A stretch of DNA of 51,256 nt from Pseudomonadota bacterium (GTDB lineage: Bacteria; Pseudomonadota; Gammaproteobacteria; Arenicellales; UBA868), in assembly GCA_018672825.1 (NCBI GenBank), contig JABHUE010000019.1:1-51256 (forward strand), given 5' to 3'. Numbering within the stretch: the first letter of the stretch is position 1; every line of letters starts with the position of its first letter. The position numbers and the translations under genes were made by a program. Positions 8,675 through 17,851 of this stretch are shown one piece after another. The notes below the pieces were generated by a model. It was not told the DNA's origin. It was given only the letters and a program-made list of their open reading frames with translations, and made no database searches.

Positions 8675-11600
8675 TCAATATCCTAGCCGCTGAGAGGGAC
8701 TCCCTTGATGACGCCCTGTTTTTAGCCGCATTCCCTTAAGCACCAACGCCTGGGCCTCAATGGTTACGTTTGATTCAATATCCGCGCCACCCATCAGCAT
8801 AGCGCCGTGATTAAAACAAGTATGGTCCCCGATTCGGGATCGTTGTACGGTGAGGACGCGCTCCTCAAAACTATGAAGTTGAAGTTGTCCATTGATCACA
8901 CATCCGTTTCCAATATCGGCCGCGTGCCAATCAAAAACCTGAATGGGATTTGCAAACAACGTCTGCTTACCAATTCGACACCCGTATATCCTTAATAATG
9001 GATTGGCTAATGCCGTGCCTGCCGCACTTGTCAGGAACATTCCCGACCATTGGAAAAAACAATCCTGCGCCAGAAAGTATGTGAAATGACGCACTGACCA
9101 AAAAGGGGTTGAATGATCCCTACCCCAACGCGATCCAACCAATACCAACTTCACCAGTAAGGCAAGTAGCGGCAAAACAAGCGTAAAGAGAATTGCGGCT
9201 AAGCCCGTCGTTAGGATCTCACTCCACCCAAAACTCTCCGTCCAAACCAAAAGTCCAACCCCTAAAAAAATTGCGGTCCCCGGTATGACGCCAGCTGACC
9301 CGAGGTCACTGAGCAAAAATCGAGAAACAAAAAGAAAAAAAGAAGGTCTCCTGATATGCCCGCCGGGTTTATTTCGGCCCGCACCAAACACGAGCGGGGG
9401 ATTTCCAGCGATGACTCTGGCAGGATCTGGATAAATCTGCGATTGTTGTCGAAACAAATAAGGCGCGATTGGAGTTGAAACGCCAAGAAGAAGATTGCCT
9501 GGCAAGTTACCATGTTCTGACACTGAATTGTTGCTCGCAAAATAGGCTGACGGCAGGCGCAGCGTGCGCAGCGTCAGAGTCTCTCCTTCCTCATCCAGAA
9601 CATTACAAAAGCACCCATGGGCTAAAAATATATCGGCATCAGCGTTGAGATGCTCGGGCAAAAGATTAGTCATCGCATCGCATTCGGAACCGCCGATCCG
9701 CGAAAATCGCACGCCGGATAGCGCCCTTAAGTACTGTCCCGTAAGGCTCCAAGTCCAAAATTGCTGGAGCTGATTCATTTTTTGCTGCCGATAACGTGCC
9801 ATCACGCCGGGTATGGAATCTGCCGCCATCACACCAGCTCGGCTTGGCGTGAATCGTAGAAACAACGCAATAACCATCGAGCTTGCCACAATGCTAAGCC
9901 ATATTCCTGCAACCGCAAATCCAAATAATGACAAGATATCAAGACTGAAAAAACGACCCGTTGTCCGCATCGCCGTCTCGATCGCATCGAATCCTAAAAA
10001 CTCCAGAGAGATGACAGCCGTCGCACCAGCCGGCATCACTAATAAAAACATTTCCAAAACAATCTGCAGTCCCACATTTCGCAACTCCGTTAAAGCCGTT
10101 GGAGACGAGATATCGGTGCATCTTTTATGTCTACCGAGGGGCTGATAGGCGGCTTCGGGCTCACCCGGAACACCACTGATCATGATCTGTCCCGGGATAG
10201 GACGGTCGACAGACGACAAAGGCGTGACCCACGCGCACGGCCCAATTTCCGCGCCTGCGACTACCGTTGCCCGCGTCCCGACTTTAGATGCTTCACCGAT
10301 CTTTATTTTGCCAATAACAAGGTAATTCCCCTCCCAACGCAACGTACTGACTTGTGCGGATGACTGGATCACCGCATTAGGCTCTAATGTCAGCATTGCC
10401 AAGGGTCCACTGAATTCGACGCTCTGTGAAATATGAGCTGAACGTGCAATATGGGCCCCGAAGCACCTCATCATCCACTGAAAAAAAACAGGGCTTCGAA
10501 CCATATTCTTCATTGGTTGCAGCACAATATTTTGCTGCTGCTCAATAAACCAAACGGTCAAGTGAATCGTCGAATATTTATGATAACGACCGGGCTCAAT
10601 GTCCCAATTTACCGAACGCGATAAAACACGCCTGATGACATGAATCCACGACAAATTAATCACCGGCAAGATGAGGTAAACGCCAAACCCCAGAGCACTC
10701 GCCATTAAAAATAAAAAAAGATTCCCTTGTATCAATAGCGATTCAGCATCCGTGAATCCCAACAATAAGACCACTACGAATAAAGTCGGAAGCCGCAACA
10801 ACACAATACCAATAGCCTGTAAAAAGCTAAACCTCCTAAAGTCAATTGGTCTCGCTGTTTCAAGGGTTTCATCCGGGGCGTAATGATTGGGTTGAGCCTG
10901 TTCCGAATCAGCATTTATTGCTTCAGAATTAAACACCTGCTTCGGTATTTTCGAGATCGCTGATGCTGTTCTGGTATCGCTCAGTAAGCTCCGCACGGTC
11001 ACAGGGTAACCTGCAAACTGGAGGGACTGACTCAACTGAGCTATTGATATCGAATGCGCACCCCAATCAAGAAAATCATCATCAGGATCTAATGTCTCGC
11101 CCAAAATTGAGCGGCAGATACCGAGCACTTCTTGGTCGATTGATTCGGATGTCTGATGTTGATTTTTTGAATCAAGGTCAATTTGGTTTTCATTTAACTC
11201 CAGACTTTTCGAAATCTTTGGCAACGCTTTTCTATCAATCTTTCCGGAAGCCGAGACCAGATTGAATTTCCGAACCGCAAAATAACGGGAAGGAACTGCA
11301 TGGTCTGGAAATGACTTTTTCAGTGATTGATGCACTCTATCGATCCAGGATTCTCGTAATAAAAAAACATCAGCTGAAGATGAGTCAGAAATCTGGCTTG
11401 ATTCAGGCAGTTTGATAAAAGCAATCAATTCATCGTTTTGACAATCCAGCACTGCCGTTTCAACCTCCTCAAAACGATCCTGCAACAATGACTCAATGGG
11501 TTGCGTTTCAACCCGAAACCCCCGCACTTTGAGCTGCGTGTCTAACCGGCCATGAAAATGGACGCGACCCGAATCAGGATCAATATGACATCGGTCGCCC

Positions 11601-12901
11601 GAGCGATAGAGTCGCCCAAAATCTGGATGATCAACAAATTTTTCAGCGGTCACCTCCTCCAGATTCCGATACCCTCTCGCAAGTTGGCACCCGCCGATGC
11701 ACAGTTCTCCTTCCTGACCAACAGGGACAGGTTGAAGATCTCGGGGAGACAAGATCAAATAGGAAACACCTGCAAACGGAGTGCCGATTGTGACCGGCTC
11801 ATCAGGTCTTAATAGCTGGCGACTGGTGTCCGTACTCGCTTCAGTCGGACCGTAAGTATTAATAATTTGTCGACGACCTTCGGACCATGGCCTCACAAGA
11901 GAGGCCGGAAAAGCCTCGCCGGCAGGAATCACATAGCGACAAATCGGATAGGGAAGATCGATCGAAGGCTTGGATGAAAGAGTCGAGAGCAGAACAGGTG
12001 GACAAAATAATGCCGTTACCTCTCGCTCCTTCAATATGGGTAGTAAGTCGGGTCCAGAGCGCAATTCCGGCTTGGTTAACATGACGACCTCACAACCGGC
12101 TACCCATGCGCTGTACATTTCCGAGATACTGCCGTCATATCCTAAAGAAGACGATAGAGACGTAGCATCCTGGCCGGGAATAAAATCAAAATACGCCGCG
12201 TACGACTTCACTAGATTAATGTAGCCACTATGCGGACACTCGACCCCTTTGGGCCTCCCTGATGTTCCACTCGTGTAGAAAATAGATGCCAATCGTTTTG
12301 AAGGATCATCCAGCCAGGTTGATTGGTGTTTTTTTCCGCCCCCTTGATCATTAAACGCGTGTGGACTCACGAGATCAATTGAAGGGATATCGAATGACGG
12401 CGACTCTCCGCGCGTTAAAAGCAACGCGGGTCTGGCATCCCGCAGCATATCCATAATGACCGTCCGAGGCGATTCAGGATCAAGAAACAGCTGTACGCCG
12501 CCCGCCTTAAGAATTCCTAAATGCGCCGCCACAATATCTGGATGATCCTGCATCATATAAACAGCAACGACCTGATCTTTATCACTTAGCGTGCGTGAAA
12601 TTAAATCCGCAATTTGTTCCGCTCGCGCGTCCAGCTGGGCATAGGTGAGCGTGTGCCCGGTGGCATGGACAGTCAGCGCAGGTAAGGATGGAAATAGCTT
12701 CGCAGAGCGTTCAAAAATCTCATGTAGCCACCTCACGCCAGACTGATGGACATGACTGCCCCATGGCTGAGGGCCCTCAACATCAGTCAACCCAACTGTC
12801 TTTTCGCGGTCGGGTTGTGGGCGATGAATCCATCGATATTTCAGCCATGCACCGAAAACGCAAATTGAAATGATCGTAAGAACCAGATACATCATTCGCA
12901 C
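8675..12901 (-). CDS. Membrane-anchored single-module NRPS, Pls/PosA type
   Basis: A 1408-residue protein. An N-terminal membrane anchor covers residues about 4-22. An amino-acid adenylation domain spans about 55-560: FYTSGTSGRPKG at 208-219, Asp256 in LGYDGS at the site that normally binds the substrate alpha-amino group, NTYGPTEAS at 348-356, LYRSGDR at 431-437, KVRGFRVE, and catalytic Lys554 in SASGKIDR. A carrier domain follows with the phosphopantetheine Ser617 in DWGAHSIS. There is no condensation or thioesterase domain. Residues about 690-1408 have several membrane helices alternating with left-handed beta-helix (hexapeptide, acyltransferase-like) segments near 815-910 and at the C terminus. 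This is the architecture of epsilon-poly-lysine synthetase and its relatives (TIGR02353-type terminal domain), which polymerise one amino acid in the membrane. The amino acid used here cannot be read. An amidinotransferase lies 27 bases upstream in the same direction. Confidence 0.9.
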   Translation of the reverse strand: MRMMYLVLTIISICVFGAWLKYRWIHRPQPDREKTVGLTDVEGPQPWGSHVHQSGVRWLHEIFERSAKLFPSLPALTVHATGHTLTYAQLDARAEQIADLISRTLSDKDQVVAVYMMQDHPDIVAAHLGILKAGGVQLFLDPESPRTVIMDMLRDARPALLLTRGESPSFDIPSIDLVSPHAFNDQGGGKKHQSTWLDDPSKRLASIFYTSGTSGRPKGVECPHSGYINLVKSYAAYFDFIPGQDATSLSSSLGYDGSISEMYSAWVAGCEVVMLTKPELRSGPDLLPILKEREVTALFCPPVLLSTLSSKPSIDLPYPICRYVIPAGEAFPASLVRPWSEGRRQIINTYGPTEASTDTSRQLLRPDEPVTIGTPFAGVSYLILSPRDLQPVPVGQEGELCIGGCQLARGYRNLEEVTAEKFVDHPDFGRLYRSGDRCHIDPDSGRVHFHGRLDTQLKVRGFRVETQPIESLLQDRFEEVETAVLDCQNDELIAFIKLPESSQISDSSSADVFLLRESWIDRVHQSLKKSFPDHAVPSRYFAVRKFNLVSASGKIDRKALPKISKSLELNENQIDLDSKNQHQTSESIDQEVLGICRSILGETLDPDDDFLDWGAHSISIAQLSQSLQFAGYPVTVRSLLSDTRTASAISKIPKQVFNSEAINADSEQAQPNHYAPDETLETARPIDFRRFSFLQAIGIVLLRLPTLFVVVLLLGFTDAESLLIQGNLFLFLMASALGFGVYLILPVINLSWIHVIRRVLSRSVNWDIEPGRYHKYSTIHLTVWFIEQQQNIVLQPMKNMVRSPVFFQWMMRCFGAHIARSAHISQSVEFSGPLAMLTLEPNAVIQSSAQVSTLRWEGNYLVIGKIKIGEASKVGTRATVVAGAEIGPCAWVTPLSSVDRPIPGQIMISGVPGEPEAAYQPLGRHKRCTDISSPTALTELRNVGLQIVLEMFLLVMPAGATAVISLEFLGFDAIETAMRTTGRFFSLDILSLFGFAVAGIWLSIVASSMVIALFLRFTPSRAGVMAADSIPGVMARYRQQKMNQLQQFWTWSLTGQYLRALSGVRFSRIGGSECDAMTNLLPEHLNADADIFLAHGCFCNVLDEEGETLTLRTLRLPSAYFASNNSVSEHGNLPGNLLLGVSTPIAPYLFRQQSQIYPDPARVIAGNPPLVFGAGRNKPGGHIRRPSFFLFVSRFLLSDLGSAGVIPGTAIFLGVGLLVWTESFGWSEILTTGLAAILFTLVLPLLALLVKLVLVGSRWGRDHSTPFWSVRHFTYFLAQDCFFQWSGMFLTSAAGTALANPLLRIYGCRIGKQTLFANPIQVFDWHAADIGNGCVINGQLQLHSFEERVLTVQRSRIGDHTCFNHGAMLMGGADIESNVTIEAQALVLKGMRLKTGRHQGSPSQRLGY

Positions 12902-12928
12902 CTTAGGGGTATCGCGCCCCTGTTCATC

Positions 12929-13978
12929 TTAGTTGAAATATGAATCCATTATTCCTCGACGTCGAGTATCGAGCGTTACGCAATGAAAGCCGCCCCCCAG
13001 CATTCTAGAATGACGGAGTTCAAGAGGAACGACATCCAGTCCCTTGCTCTCCAGCAGACGGATAAGCGCACTTTGATGGCGATCAACAACGACAGTCTCG
13101 GGATCCAGACTGAATAAGTTCATATCGATCCACTCACTCCCAATTGCCTGTCCGAGATACTCAGCACTATGGCGTTCCTGGTTTTCCATTGGAGGACTAA
13201 AAATAATTTCCCAATCTTTAAGAAAAGAAGGAATTGTGTCCATCGTTAATCTTTCCGGATTGGCCAGAATTAATCCTGGCCGCAGCGCGACTAACGTCGA
13301 ATCAATATGACTTCCGAAGTACACATCTTTTAAAAAATGGACGCGAAAATCGCTCCCCAGCACGCGCTGTAACCAGTGCCCACCTAACTCGTTCCCCGTT
13401 GCGCTCACCAGATACAACAAATCGTGACCAAACCGCAGGACGTTAGCGGCGTCGAAGGCCGGCTCGTCATTACGAGGTGTCGGTTTATCGAAATCGGTGT
13501 CAAATAAACTATCAGCAAGCAGAGGTTTTGGCGCACTCAGCCACACGGCGCCATCAGAAAAATGTTCCATTAACAAGTCGCGATAGCTGCCGGTCTCAAG
13601 CGAGCGACTCCGAATGACGTTTGGCGTCTCAATGATCTTATCGCCAATTACCAGCAAAATATCTCGGGGGCAATAATTGTAATACCCCTCAGATTCCCAG
13701 AGCGTTGTTCGAATTTTTTGCTCGTGGGGCCACACCTCAGGACGACGAACGACAATTCCTTTTGCACACATTACATCGACAAATTTCTGAAGATCTTCCT
13801 CAGTTTCTTCGATGATTTTTTCAGGAAATGGGCCTTTTGGAATTTGATTAAGTGATCGATCAGGATACTCTGCCAATTGAGTACTCGGATCTGCATGAGG
13901 AAATCGTGCGTTAAAAGGATTCCCCACAATGACTTCTTCGAGGGGATCCCACTCGTTGCAACTCCATACTATAGACAT
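12929..13978 (-). CDS. Amidinotransferase (glycine amidinotransferase-like)
   Basis: A 349-residue enzyme of the guanidino-group transferase fold, expected to move an amidino group from arginine to an amine acceptor. The catalytic Cys is in GGGFHCVTLDTRR near the C terminus, the catalytic His in FGSHIDSTL, and an Asp in FDAANVLRFG, matching the Cys-His-Asp triad of glycine and inosamine-phosphate amidinotransferases. NEWDPLEEVIVG at the N terminus is also typical. I use the ATG at 13978; a longer frame begins at 14092 but would run through the terminator hairpin at 14005-14034 and lacks family similarity. It ends 27 bases before the NRPS gene and is most likely cotranscribed with it. The acceptor is unknown; glycine, an amino acid of the NRPS product, or another amine are all possible. 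Confidence 0.9.
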   Translation of the reverse strand: MSIVWSCNEWDPLEEVIVGNPFNARFPHADPSTQLAEYPDRSLNQIPKGPFPEKIIEETEEDLQKFVDVMCAKGIVVRRPEVWPHEQKIRTTLWESEGYYNYCPRDILLVIGDKIIETPNVIRSRSLETGSYRDLLMEHFSDGAVWLSAPKPLLADSLFDTDFDKPTPRNDEPAFDAANVLRFGHDLLYLVSATGNELGGHWLQRVLGSDFRVHFLKDVYFGSHIDSTLVALRPGLILANPERLTMDTIPSFLKDWEIIFSPPMENQERHSAEYLGQAIGSEWIDMNLFSLDPETVVVDRHQSALIRLLESKGLDVVPLELRHSRMLGGGFHCVTLDTRRRGIMDSYFN

Positions 13979-14004
13979 ATGTAAACCAAAAACCTGAACG
14001 TAAA

Positions 14005-14034
14005 AAAAGGGGCTGCTCAGTCGCAGCCCCTTTT
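14005..14034 (-). terminator. Rho-independent terminator behind the small exported protein gene
   Basis: A perfect 12-base stem (14005-14016 with 14023-14034) including GGGGCTGC/GCAGCCCC encloses a 6-base loop. On the minus strand it is followed by a run of seven T (plus-strand A at 14002-14008, partly shared with the stem). It sits 23 bases after the stop of the 14058-14438 gene and 26 bases before the start of the amidinotransferase, so it isolates that small gene from the amidinotransferase-NRPS pair. Confidence 0.88.
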
Positions 14035-14057
14035 CAAATCTAATTTGAAAAACTAAT

Positions 14058-14438
14058 TCAGCCTTCCTCTCGCTCCCAAAGTCCGCTGCCATGGCAGGTC
14101 ATCGTCTGTCCCTCTAAAGCCGCCGCATCTGACTCATTGTAGTGATCCCACCACTCGCCAAAGTGAGAAAAAGATTTCCATTGAACGGTATACAGAATGT
14201 CAGTGCCCAGTCCATCGGCGCCTGCAGCAACCGGAAACATGATACTCTGGGATAGTCCTTCACCGCCTGGCACTTTCGTGGCTGCAGCCTTCCACTCTAC
14301 CGCCCGCGCCATCACCTCTTCTTCCGACACGTTATCGTTCAACTGACATCGCCACACCTGCATCGGCGTGCCCGCGTTTACAATCGGCGTTAAAAGAAAA
14401 AATACTCCAAAACCGGCAACGAAATTTCTTATTTTCAC
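14058..14438 (-). CDS. Small exported protein of unknown function
   Basis: A 126-residue protein with a clear signal peptide: a basic start (VKIRN), a hydrophobic core GFGVFFLL and a likely cleavage site after VNA. The mature part begins GTPMQVWRCQ, contains two Cys (in WRCQ and MTCHG) that could form a disulfide, and is rich in Trp near its end. I choose the GTG at 14438 because AGAGGAAAG lies 6-7 bases upstream and the signal peptide then starts correctly; an upstream ATG at 14507 would add 23 residues, mostly basic. I do not recognise the family; the alternating strand/helix look resembles dimeric alpha-beta barrel proteins, but that is only an impression. It is followed by a strong terminator, so it forms a single-gene unit. 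Confidence 0.75.
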   Translation of the reverse strand: MKIRNFVAGFGVFFLLTPIVNAGTPMQVWRCQLNDNVSEEEVMARAVEWKAAATKVPGGEGLSQSIMFPVAAGADGLGTDILYTVQWKSFSHFGEWWDHYNESDAAALEGQTMTCHGSGLWEREEG

Positions 14439-14666
14439 AATTACTTTCCTCTTTATTTTTTTGAATTTTATTAGACGTAAAGTCGATTTGGGTTGAATAT
14501 ATAACATTTGTTACCTTACTGCGAATGCGGACAATCTTCCCTTCATCTCCCAATCATTCCCCTTTAGAATCAATCTCATCAGGCGTCGAGTCCTTTGACG
14601 CTGTTGGCGCTTAAAATCCTACGCCAAACAACATCGAGACCCTGCAATTTACTGGAGATAAGAAAA
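14439..14666. promoter_or_regulatory. Divergent intergenic region before the diaminopropionate operon
   Basis: The 228-base gap separates the leftward small exported protein from the rightward RidA-led operon. It is AT-rich on the left side (several A/T runs around 14451-14510) and holds ribosome-binding sites AGAGGAAAG for the left gene and GGAGA (14653-14657) for the right gene. I see no convincing -35/-10 pair or operator. Confidence 0.3.
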
Positions 14667-15020
14667 ATGCCCATCAAAAGAATTCAAGTTGGTGACAGAA
14701 TGAGTCAGGCTGTCGTTCATGGTGATTTGGTCTATACGGCCGGACAAGTCGCGCGTGGCGCGCCAGGCGAGAGTGCGGCGAACCAAACCAAATGCATTCT
14801 CAATCAAGTTGACGCACTTCTGCAGGAAGCGGGAACTGATAAATCGCGCCTTATCTCGGCAACGATCTGGCTGTCTGATATGGCAACCTTCGCCGAGATG
14901 AACGAGGTGTGGGATGCCTGGGTGACCCCGGGTCAAAGCCCGGCCCGTGCCTGTGTCGAAGCCAAACTCGCCGCCTCGCAGTTCACTGTTGAAATTGCCG
15001 TTATTGCGGCAGCCAACTAG
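14667..15020 (+). CDS. RidA family enamine/imine deaminase
   Basis: A 117-residue RidA-type protein, first gene of a five-gene run. It contains the core SQAVVHGDLVYTAGQ, the middle ILNQVDALLQEAG and the C-terminal PARACVEAKLA followed by VEIAVIAA. The Arg in PARACVE corresponds to the substrate-binding Arg of true RidA enzymes, which hydrolyse 2-aminoacrylate released by PLP-dependent eliminases. That fits the diaminopropionate ammonia-lyase three genes downstream, whose reaction goes through 2-aminoacrylate. The ATG at 14667 has GGAGA nine bases upstream; a longer frame from 14595 would add 24 residues absent from the family. A 60-base gap separates it from the racemase-like gene. Confidence 0.93.
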   Translation: MPIKRIQVGDRMSQAVVHGDLVYTAGQVARGAPGESAANQTKCILNQVDALLQEAGTDKSRLISATIWLSDMATFAEMNEVWDAWVTPGQSPARACVEAKLAASQFTVEIAVIAAAN

Positions 15021-15080
15021 GCGTGTTGTGCCTTGAGACAGTTGCACATGATCTGATCAAATTCACCTTGAGTTGAACTG

Positions 15081-15869
15081 ATGCGGAAAAAACCATCTCA
15101 GCAGGACTTTATTAACCTGACTAACCTACCCTATACGGTCGATGGCGGCATAGCAGAACGTGCCCGAATTGGTCTCGTTGTTCTTGCTAGCGATCATAGT
15201 GTTGAATATGAATATCAACAGGTTGTGAATATCCCGGGTGTCGCAATTTATCAATCACGCATTCCGAATTCGCCTACCGTCACACCCGAAAGCTTAAGGG
15301 CGATGGAACCTTATATTACCGATCGAACTGATATCATTCTTCCAGGTGTCCCTCTCGATGTCGTCGCTTATGGCTGCACATCCGCATCCATTATTATCGG
15401 CGAGGAGCGCGTCTTTGAACTTATTCATACGGCCCGTCCAGAGGCAAAAGCGACAACACCAATTACGGCTGCCTTTGCCGCGTTTCGAGCAACCCACTGT
15501 CAACGAATTGGTGTTCTGACCCCTTACTCGGATGAGGTCAATCAATTTATCAAGCGGTATATCGAAAGCAAAGGTTTCGAAGTGCCCGTTTTTGGCTCCT
15601 TTAACCAGGATGATGATAATCTCGTTGCCCGTATCTCGGCCGAAAGTATGCAGGACGCCGCGCTCAAGATCGGTCGTCACGATAATGTAGATGGCGTGTT
15701 TGTATCTTGCACCAGCCTAAGACTTGCACACTGTGTCGCCGATATTGAAACAGCCCTTGGAAAACCGGTGACGTCGTCTAATCACGCCATGATCTGGCAC
15801 AGCCTCCGCCTCGCCAATATCAACGATGAAATTGCCGGTTTCGGAAAGCTGTTCACACTTCCGGCCTGA
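15081..15869 (+). CDS. Asp/Glu racemase superfamily protein (maleate isomerase / EutA-like)
   Basis: A 262-residue member of the aspartate/glutamate racemase superfamily. Two catalytic-type Cys are visible at equivalent positions of the two half-domains, in DVVAYGCTSAS near residue 96 and GVFVSCTSLRLA near residue 212. The sequence order (ARIGLVVLASD, EPYITDRTDIILPG, TPITAAFAAFRA, RIGVLTPYSDEVN) resembles maleate isomerases, arylmalonate decarboxylases and the EutA protein of ectoine utilisation clusters, rather than cell-wall glutamate racemase. A racemase, isomerase or decarboxylase acting on the compound handled by the neighbouring ammonia-lyase and M24 peptidase is likely; the exact reaction cannot be assigned. 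The ATG at 15081 has only a weak ribosome-binding site. Confidence 0.85.
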   Translation: MRKKPSQQDFINLTNLPYTVDGGIAERARIGLVVLASDHSVEYEYQQVVNIPGVAIYQSRIPNSPTVTPESLRAMEPYITDRTDIILPGVPLDVVAYGCTSASIIIGEERVFELIHTARPEAKATTPITAAFAAFRATHCQRIGVLTPYSDEVNQFIKRYIESKGFEVPVFGSFNQDDDNLVARISAESMQDAALKIGRHDNVDGVFVSCTSLRLAHCVADIETALGKPVTSSNHAMIWHSLRLANINDEIAGFGKLFTLPA

Positions 15870-15891
15870 CATTCGCCTGCGCTAGATTATT

Positions 15892-16578
15892 ATGAGTCGC
15901 AAGATCATGATCATTGAGCATCACGACGAATTTCAGGATGACCTGGCGTCTATTCATCTCCAAAGACGCGGATTTGACGTCGAGTGGTGCCAACCTTTTA
16001 AAAACCAACCACTTAGTGCACCTGATCCAGAATGGGGCGGCGTTGTCATTCTGGGAGGCGCTGCCAATGTCGATGAGATGGATCGATCCCCTTATCTTTA
16101 TGATGAGGCACTCTGGATTGAAAAATGCTTAGAACACAACATACCCATGCTGGGACTTTGTCTTGGCGCGCAACTTATTGCCCACGTCTTGGGCGCCAAA
16201 GTCGCCACACACGCGGATGGACTCGAGGAATTTGGCTTTTATGAGATTCAATCAACCGTAAGTGAACCGGAGTTTGTCCCAAAAGGTTTCGTTGCCGCAC
16301 AGTATCACTCGCGGGGATTTGAAATACCCAATGGCGCGGAAAAACTCGCGTCGGGCACCTTATTTCCAAATCAAGCTTTTCGGTACAATCATCACGTTGT
16401 CGGCACACAGTTTCATCCGGAATGTACGGGCGACATATGGAAACGATGGCAAGTACTGGACGGCGCGCCATGGGAGAAACCCGGCGCGCAATCCCGAGAT
16501 GAACAAAATCGCCTCAGCGATGCATCGCTTTCTAACGCGAGGCAATGGTTTATCAAATTTCTTGATGAGCTTTTTTAG
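15892..16578 (+). CDS. Class I glutamine amidotransferase-like hydrolase
   Basis: A 228-residue free-standing class I GATase domain. The nucleophile elbow is GLCLGAQLIAHVLG near residues 86-99 and the catalytic His-Glu pair is in TQFHPECTG near residue 176. There is no synthase domain, so it is probably not a glutaminase subunit; stand-alone relatives include gamma-glutamyl hydrolases and putative peptidases that cleave gamma-glutamyl amides. In this operon it may remove a gamma-glutamyl group from an amine intermediate, but that is inference. It starts 22 bases after the racemase-like gene and ends 38 bases before the ammonia-lyase gene. Confidence 0.88.
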   Translation: MSRKIMIIEHHDEFQDDLASIHLQRRGFDVEWCQPFKNQPLSAPDPEWGGVVILGGAANVDEMDRSPYLYDEALWIEKCLEHNIPMLGLCLGAQLIAHVLGAKVATHADGLEEFGFYEIQSTVSEPEFVPKGFVAAQYHSRGFEIPNGAEKLASGTLFPNQAFRYNHHVVGTQFHPECTGDIWKRWQVLDGAPWEKPGAQSRDEQNRLSDASLSNARQWFIKFLDELF

Positions 16579-16616
16579 CCTTTAAACACTGAAATATACG
16601 AATCCACGAGTTAGCC

Positions 16617-17840
16617 ATGTCACTACCTACAGTCTCAATTGTGCAATCCCATCACAACACCGCAGCGCTGCCACCACAACCCTGCCCCGACTCGATAAAA
16701 GCAGTCTTACCACCTGATCGATGTGCGGTTGCGCAGGAGATGATTTCTAACTGGGAAGGATACCAATCGACCCCGCTGCTTAATCTTCAAGGTCTCGCTA
16801 ACGCTGTTGGGATCCAGTCAATTTTTTATAAAGACGAGAGCGACCGATTTGGTCTTCGGAGTTTCAAAGCGCTTGGTGGTGCGTATGCGGTTCAACAAGT
16901 GCTCCAACAGGTGTTGAGCCAACAACCCTCCAGTGGATCAGTCAGCCTGACCGATATCAACGACGGAAAATTTCCCAATGAAGTTAAAAACATAACGGTT
17001 GTCACAGCTACCGACGGTAATCACGGGCGATCGGTAGCTTGGGGTGCAGAACGATTTGGATGCGAGTGCATGATCTACATGCATGCTAACGTAAGTCAGG
17101 CGCGTCAAGAAGCGGTCGAGGCTTTTGGCGCAACCGTCATTCGGGTTGACGGTAACTATGATGACTCGGTACGACAAGCTGACTTGGATGCTAAGGAGAA
17201 TGGTTGGCACATCGTATCGGATACCTCTTATCCTGGTTATATGGAAGTTCCTCGCGATGTCATGGCCGGCTACACGCTGATGACAACAGAAGCAATGGAT
17301 CAACTTCCCGAGTCAGTCATCCCAAGTCATGTCTTCATTCAAGGCGGCTGTGGCGGTTTAGCGGGTGCTGTTTGTGCCGATCTCTGGTTTCGCTACGGTA
17401 AAGACATGCCACACATCGTGGTCGTTGAGCCCGTACCTGCCGCATGCTTATACGAAAGCGCAAAAGCCGGCGAAGAGCGTATTGTAAATATCACTGAGGA
17501 GAGCCTGATGGCCGGACTTTCCTGTGGTGAAGTATCAGCAATAGGCTGGGAAATCCTACATGCAGGGGCGCGACATTTCACAACAATCTCGGATGCGCCC
17601 ATTGGACCGCTAATGCAGTTATTGGCGAAAGGCGTCGAATCTGATGAACCCGTCGTGTCTGGCGAATCTGCGATCGCCGGTATCGCGGGATTAATTGGCG
17701 CAGTCAACGATGACCAACTTGCTCGCGAAATGAATCTCGATCATCAGAGCAGAATATTAATTTTTGGCACAGAAGGAGCGACCGATCCAGAGTTATATGA
17801 AGCGTTGGTTGGTGTTCCTGCCGAAGCGGTCCTATCTTAA
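16617..17840 (+). CDS. dpaL: 2,3-diaminopropionate ammonia-lyase (PLP, fold type II)
   Basis: A 407-residue PLP enzyme matching E. coli YgeX/DpaL, which converts 2,3-diaminopropionate to pyruvate and two ammonia. The PLP lysine is in RSFKALGGAYAV near residue 84, the asparagine loop in TATDGNHGRSVAWGAERFG, and the glycine-rich phosphate-binding loop in GGCGGLAGAV. TPLLNL and the tail IFGTEGATDPELYEALVG also match this subgroup rather than threonine dehydratase. The reaction passes through 2-aminoacrylate, which explains the RidA gene in the same operon. EutB, a related enzyme in ectoine clusters, is the main alternative. It is 11 bases upstream of the M24 peptidase gene. Confidence 0.9.
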   Translation: MSLPTVSIVQSHHNTAALPPQPCPDSIKAVLPPDRCAVAQEMISNWEGYQSTPLLNLQGLANAVGIQSIFYKDESDRFGLRSFKALGGAYAVQQVLQQVLSQQPSSGSVSLTDINDGKFPNEVKNITVVTATDGNHGRSVAWGAERFGCECMIYMHANVSQARQEAVEAFGATVIRVDGNYDDSVRQADLDAKENGWHIVSDTSYPGYMEVPRDVMAGYTLMTTEAMDQLPESVIPSHVFIQGGCGGLAGAVCADLWFRYGKDMPHIVVVEPVPAACLYESAKAGEERIVNITEESLMAGLSCGEVSAIGWEILHAGARHFTTISDAPIGPLMQLLAKGVESDEPVVSGESAIAGIAGLIGAVNDDQLAREMNLDHQSRILIFGTEGATDPELYEALVGVPAEAVLS

Positions 17841-17851
17841 AAGGTAACCCC

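Noticed and set aside
13979-14092. Longer N terminus for the amidinotransferase
   Set aside because: The extension would run through the strong terminator hairpin at 14005-14034 and has no similarity to the family; the ATG at 13978 fits better.
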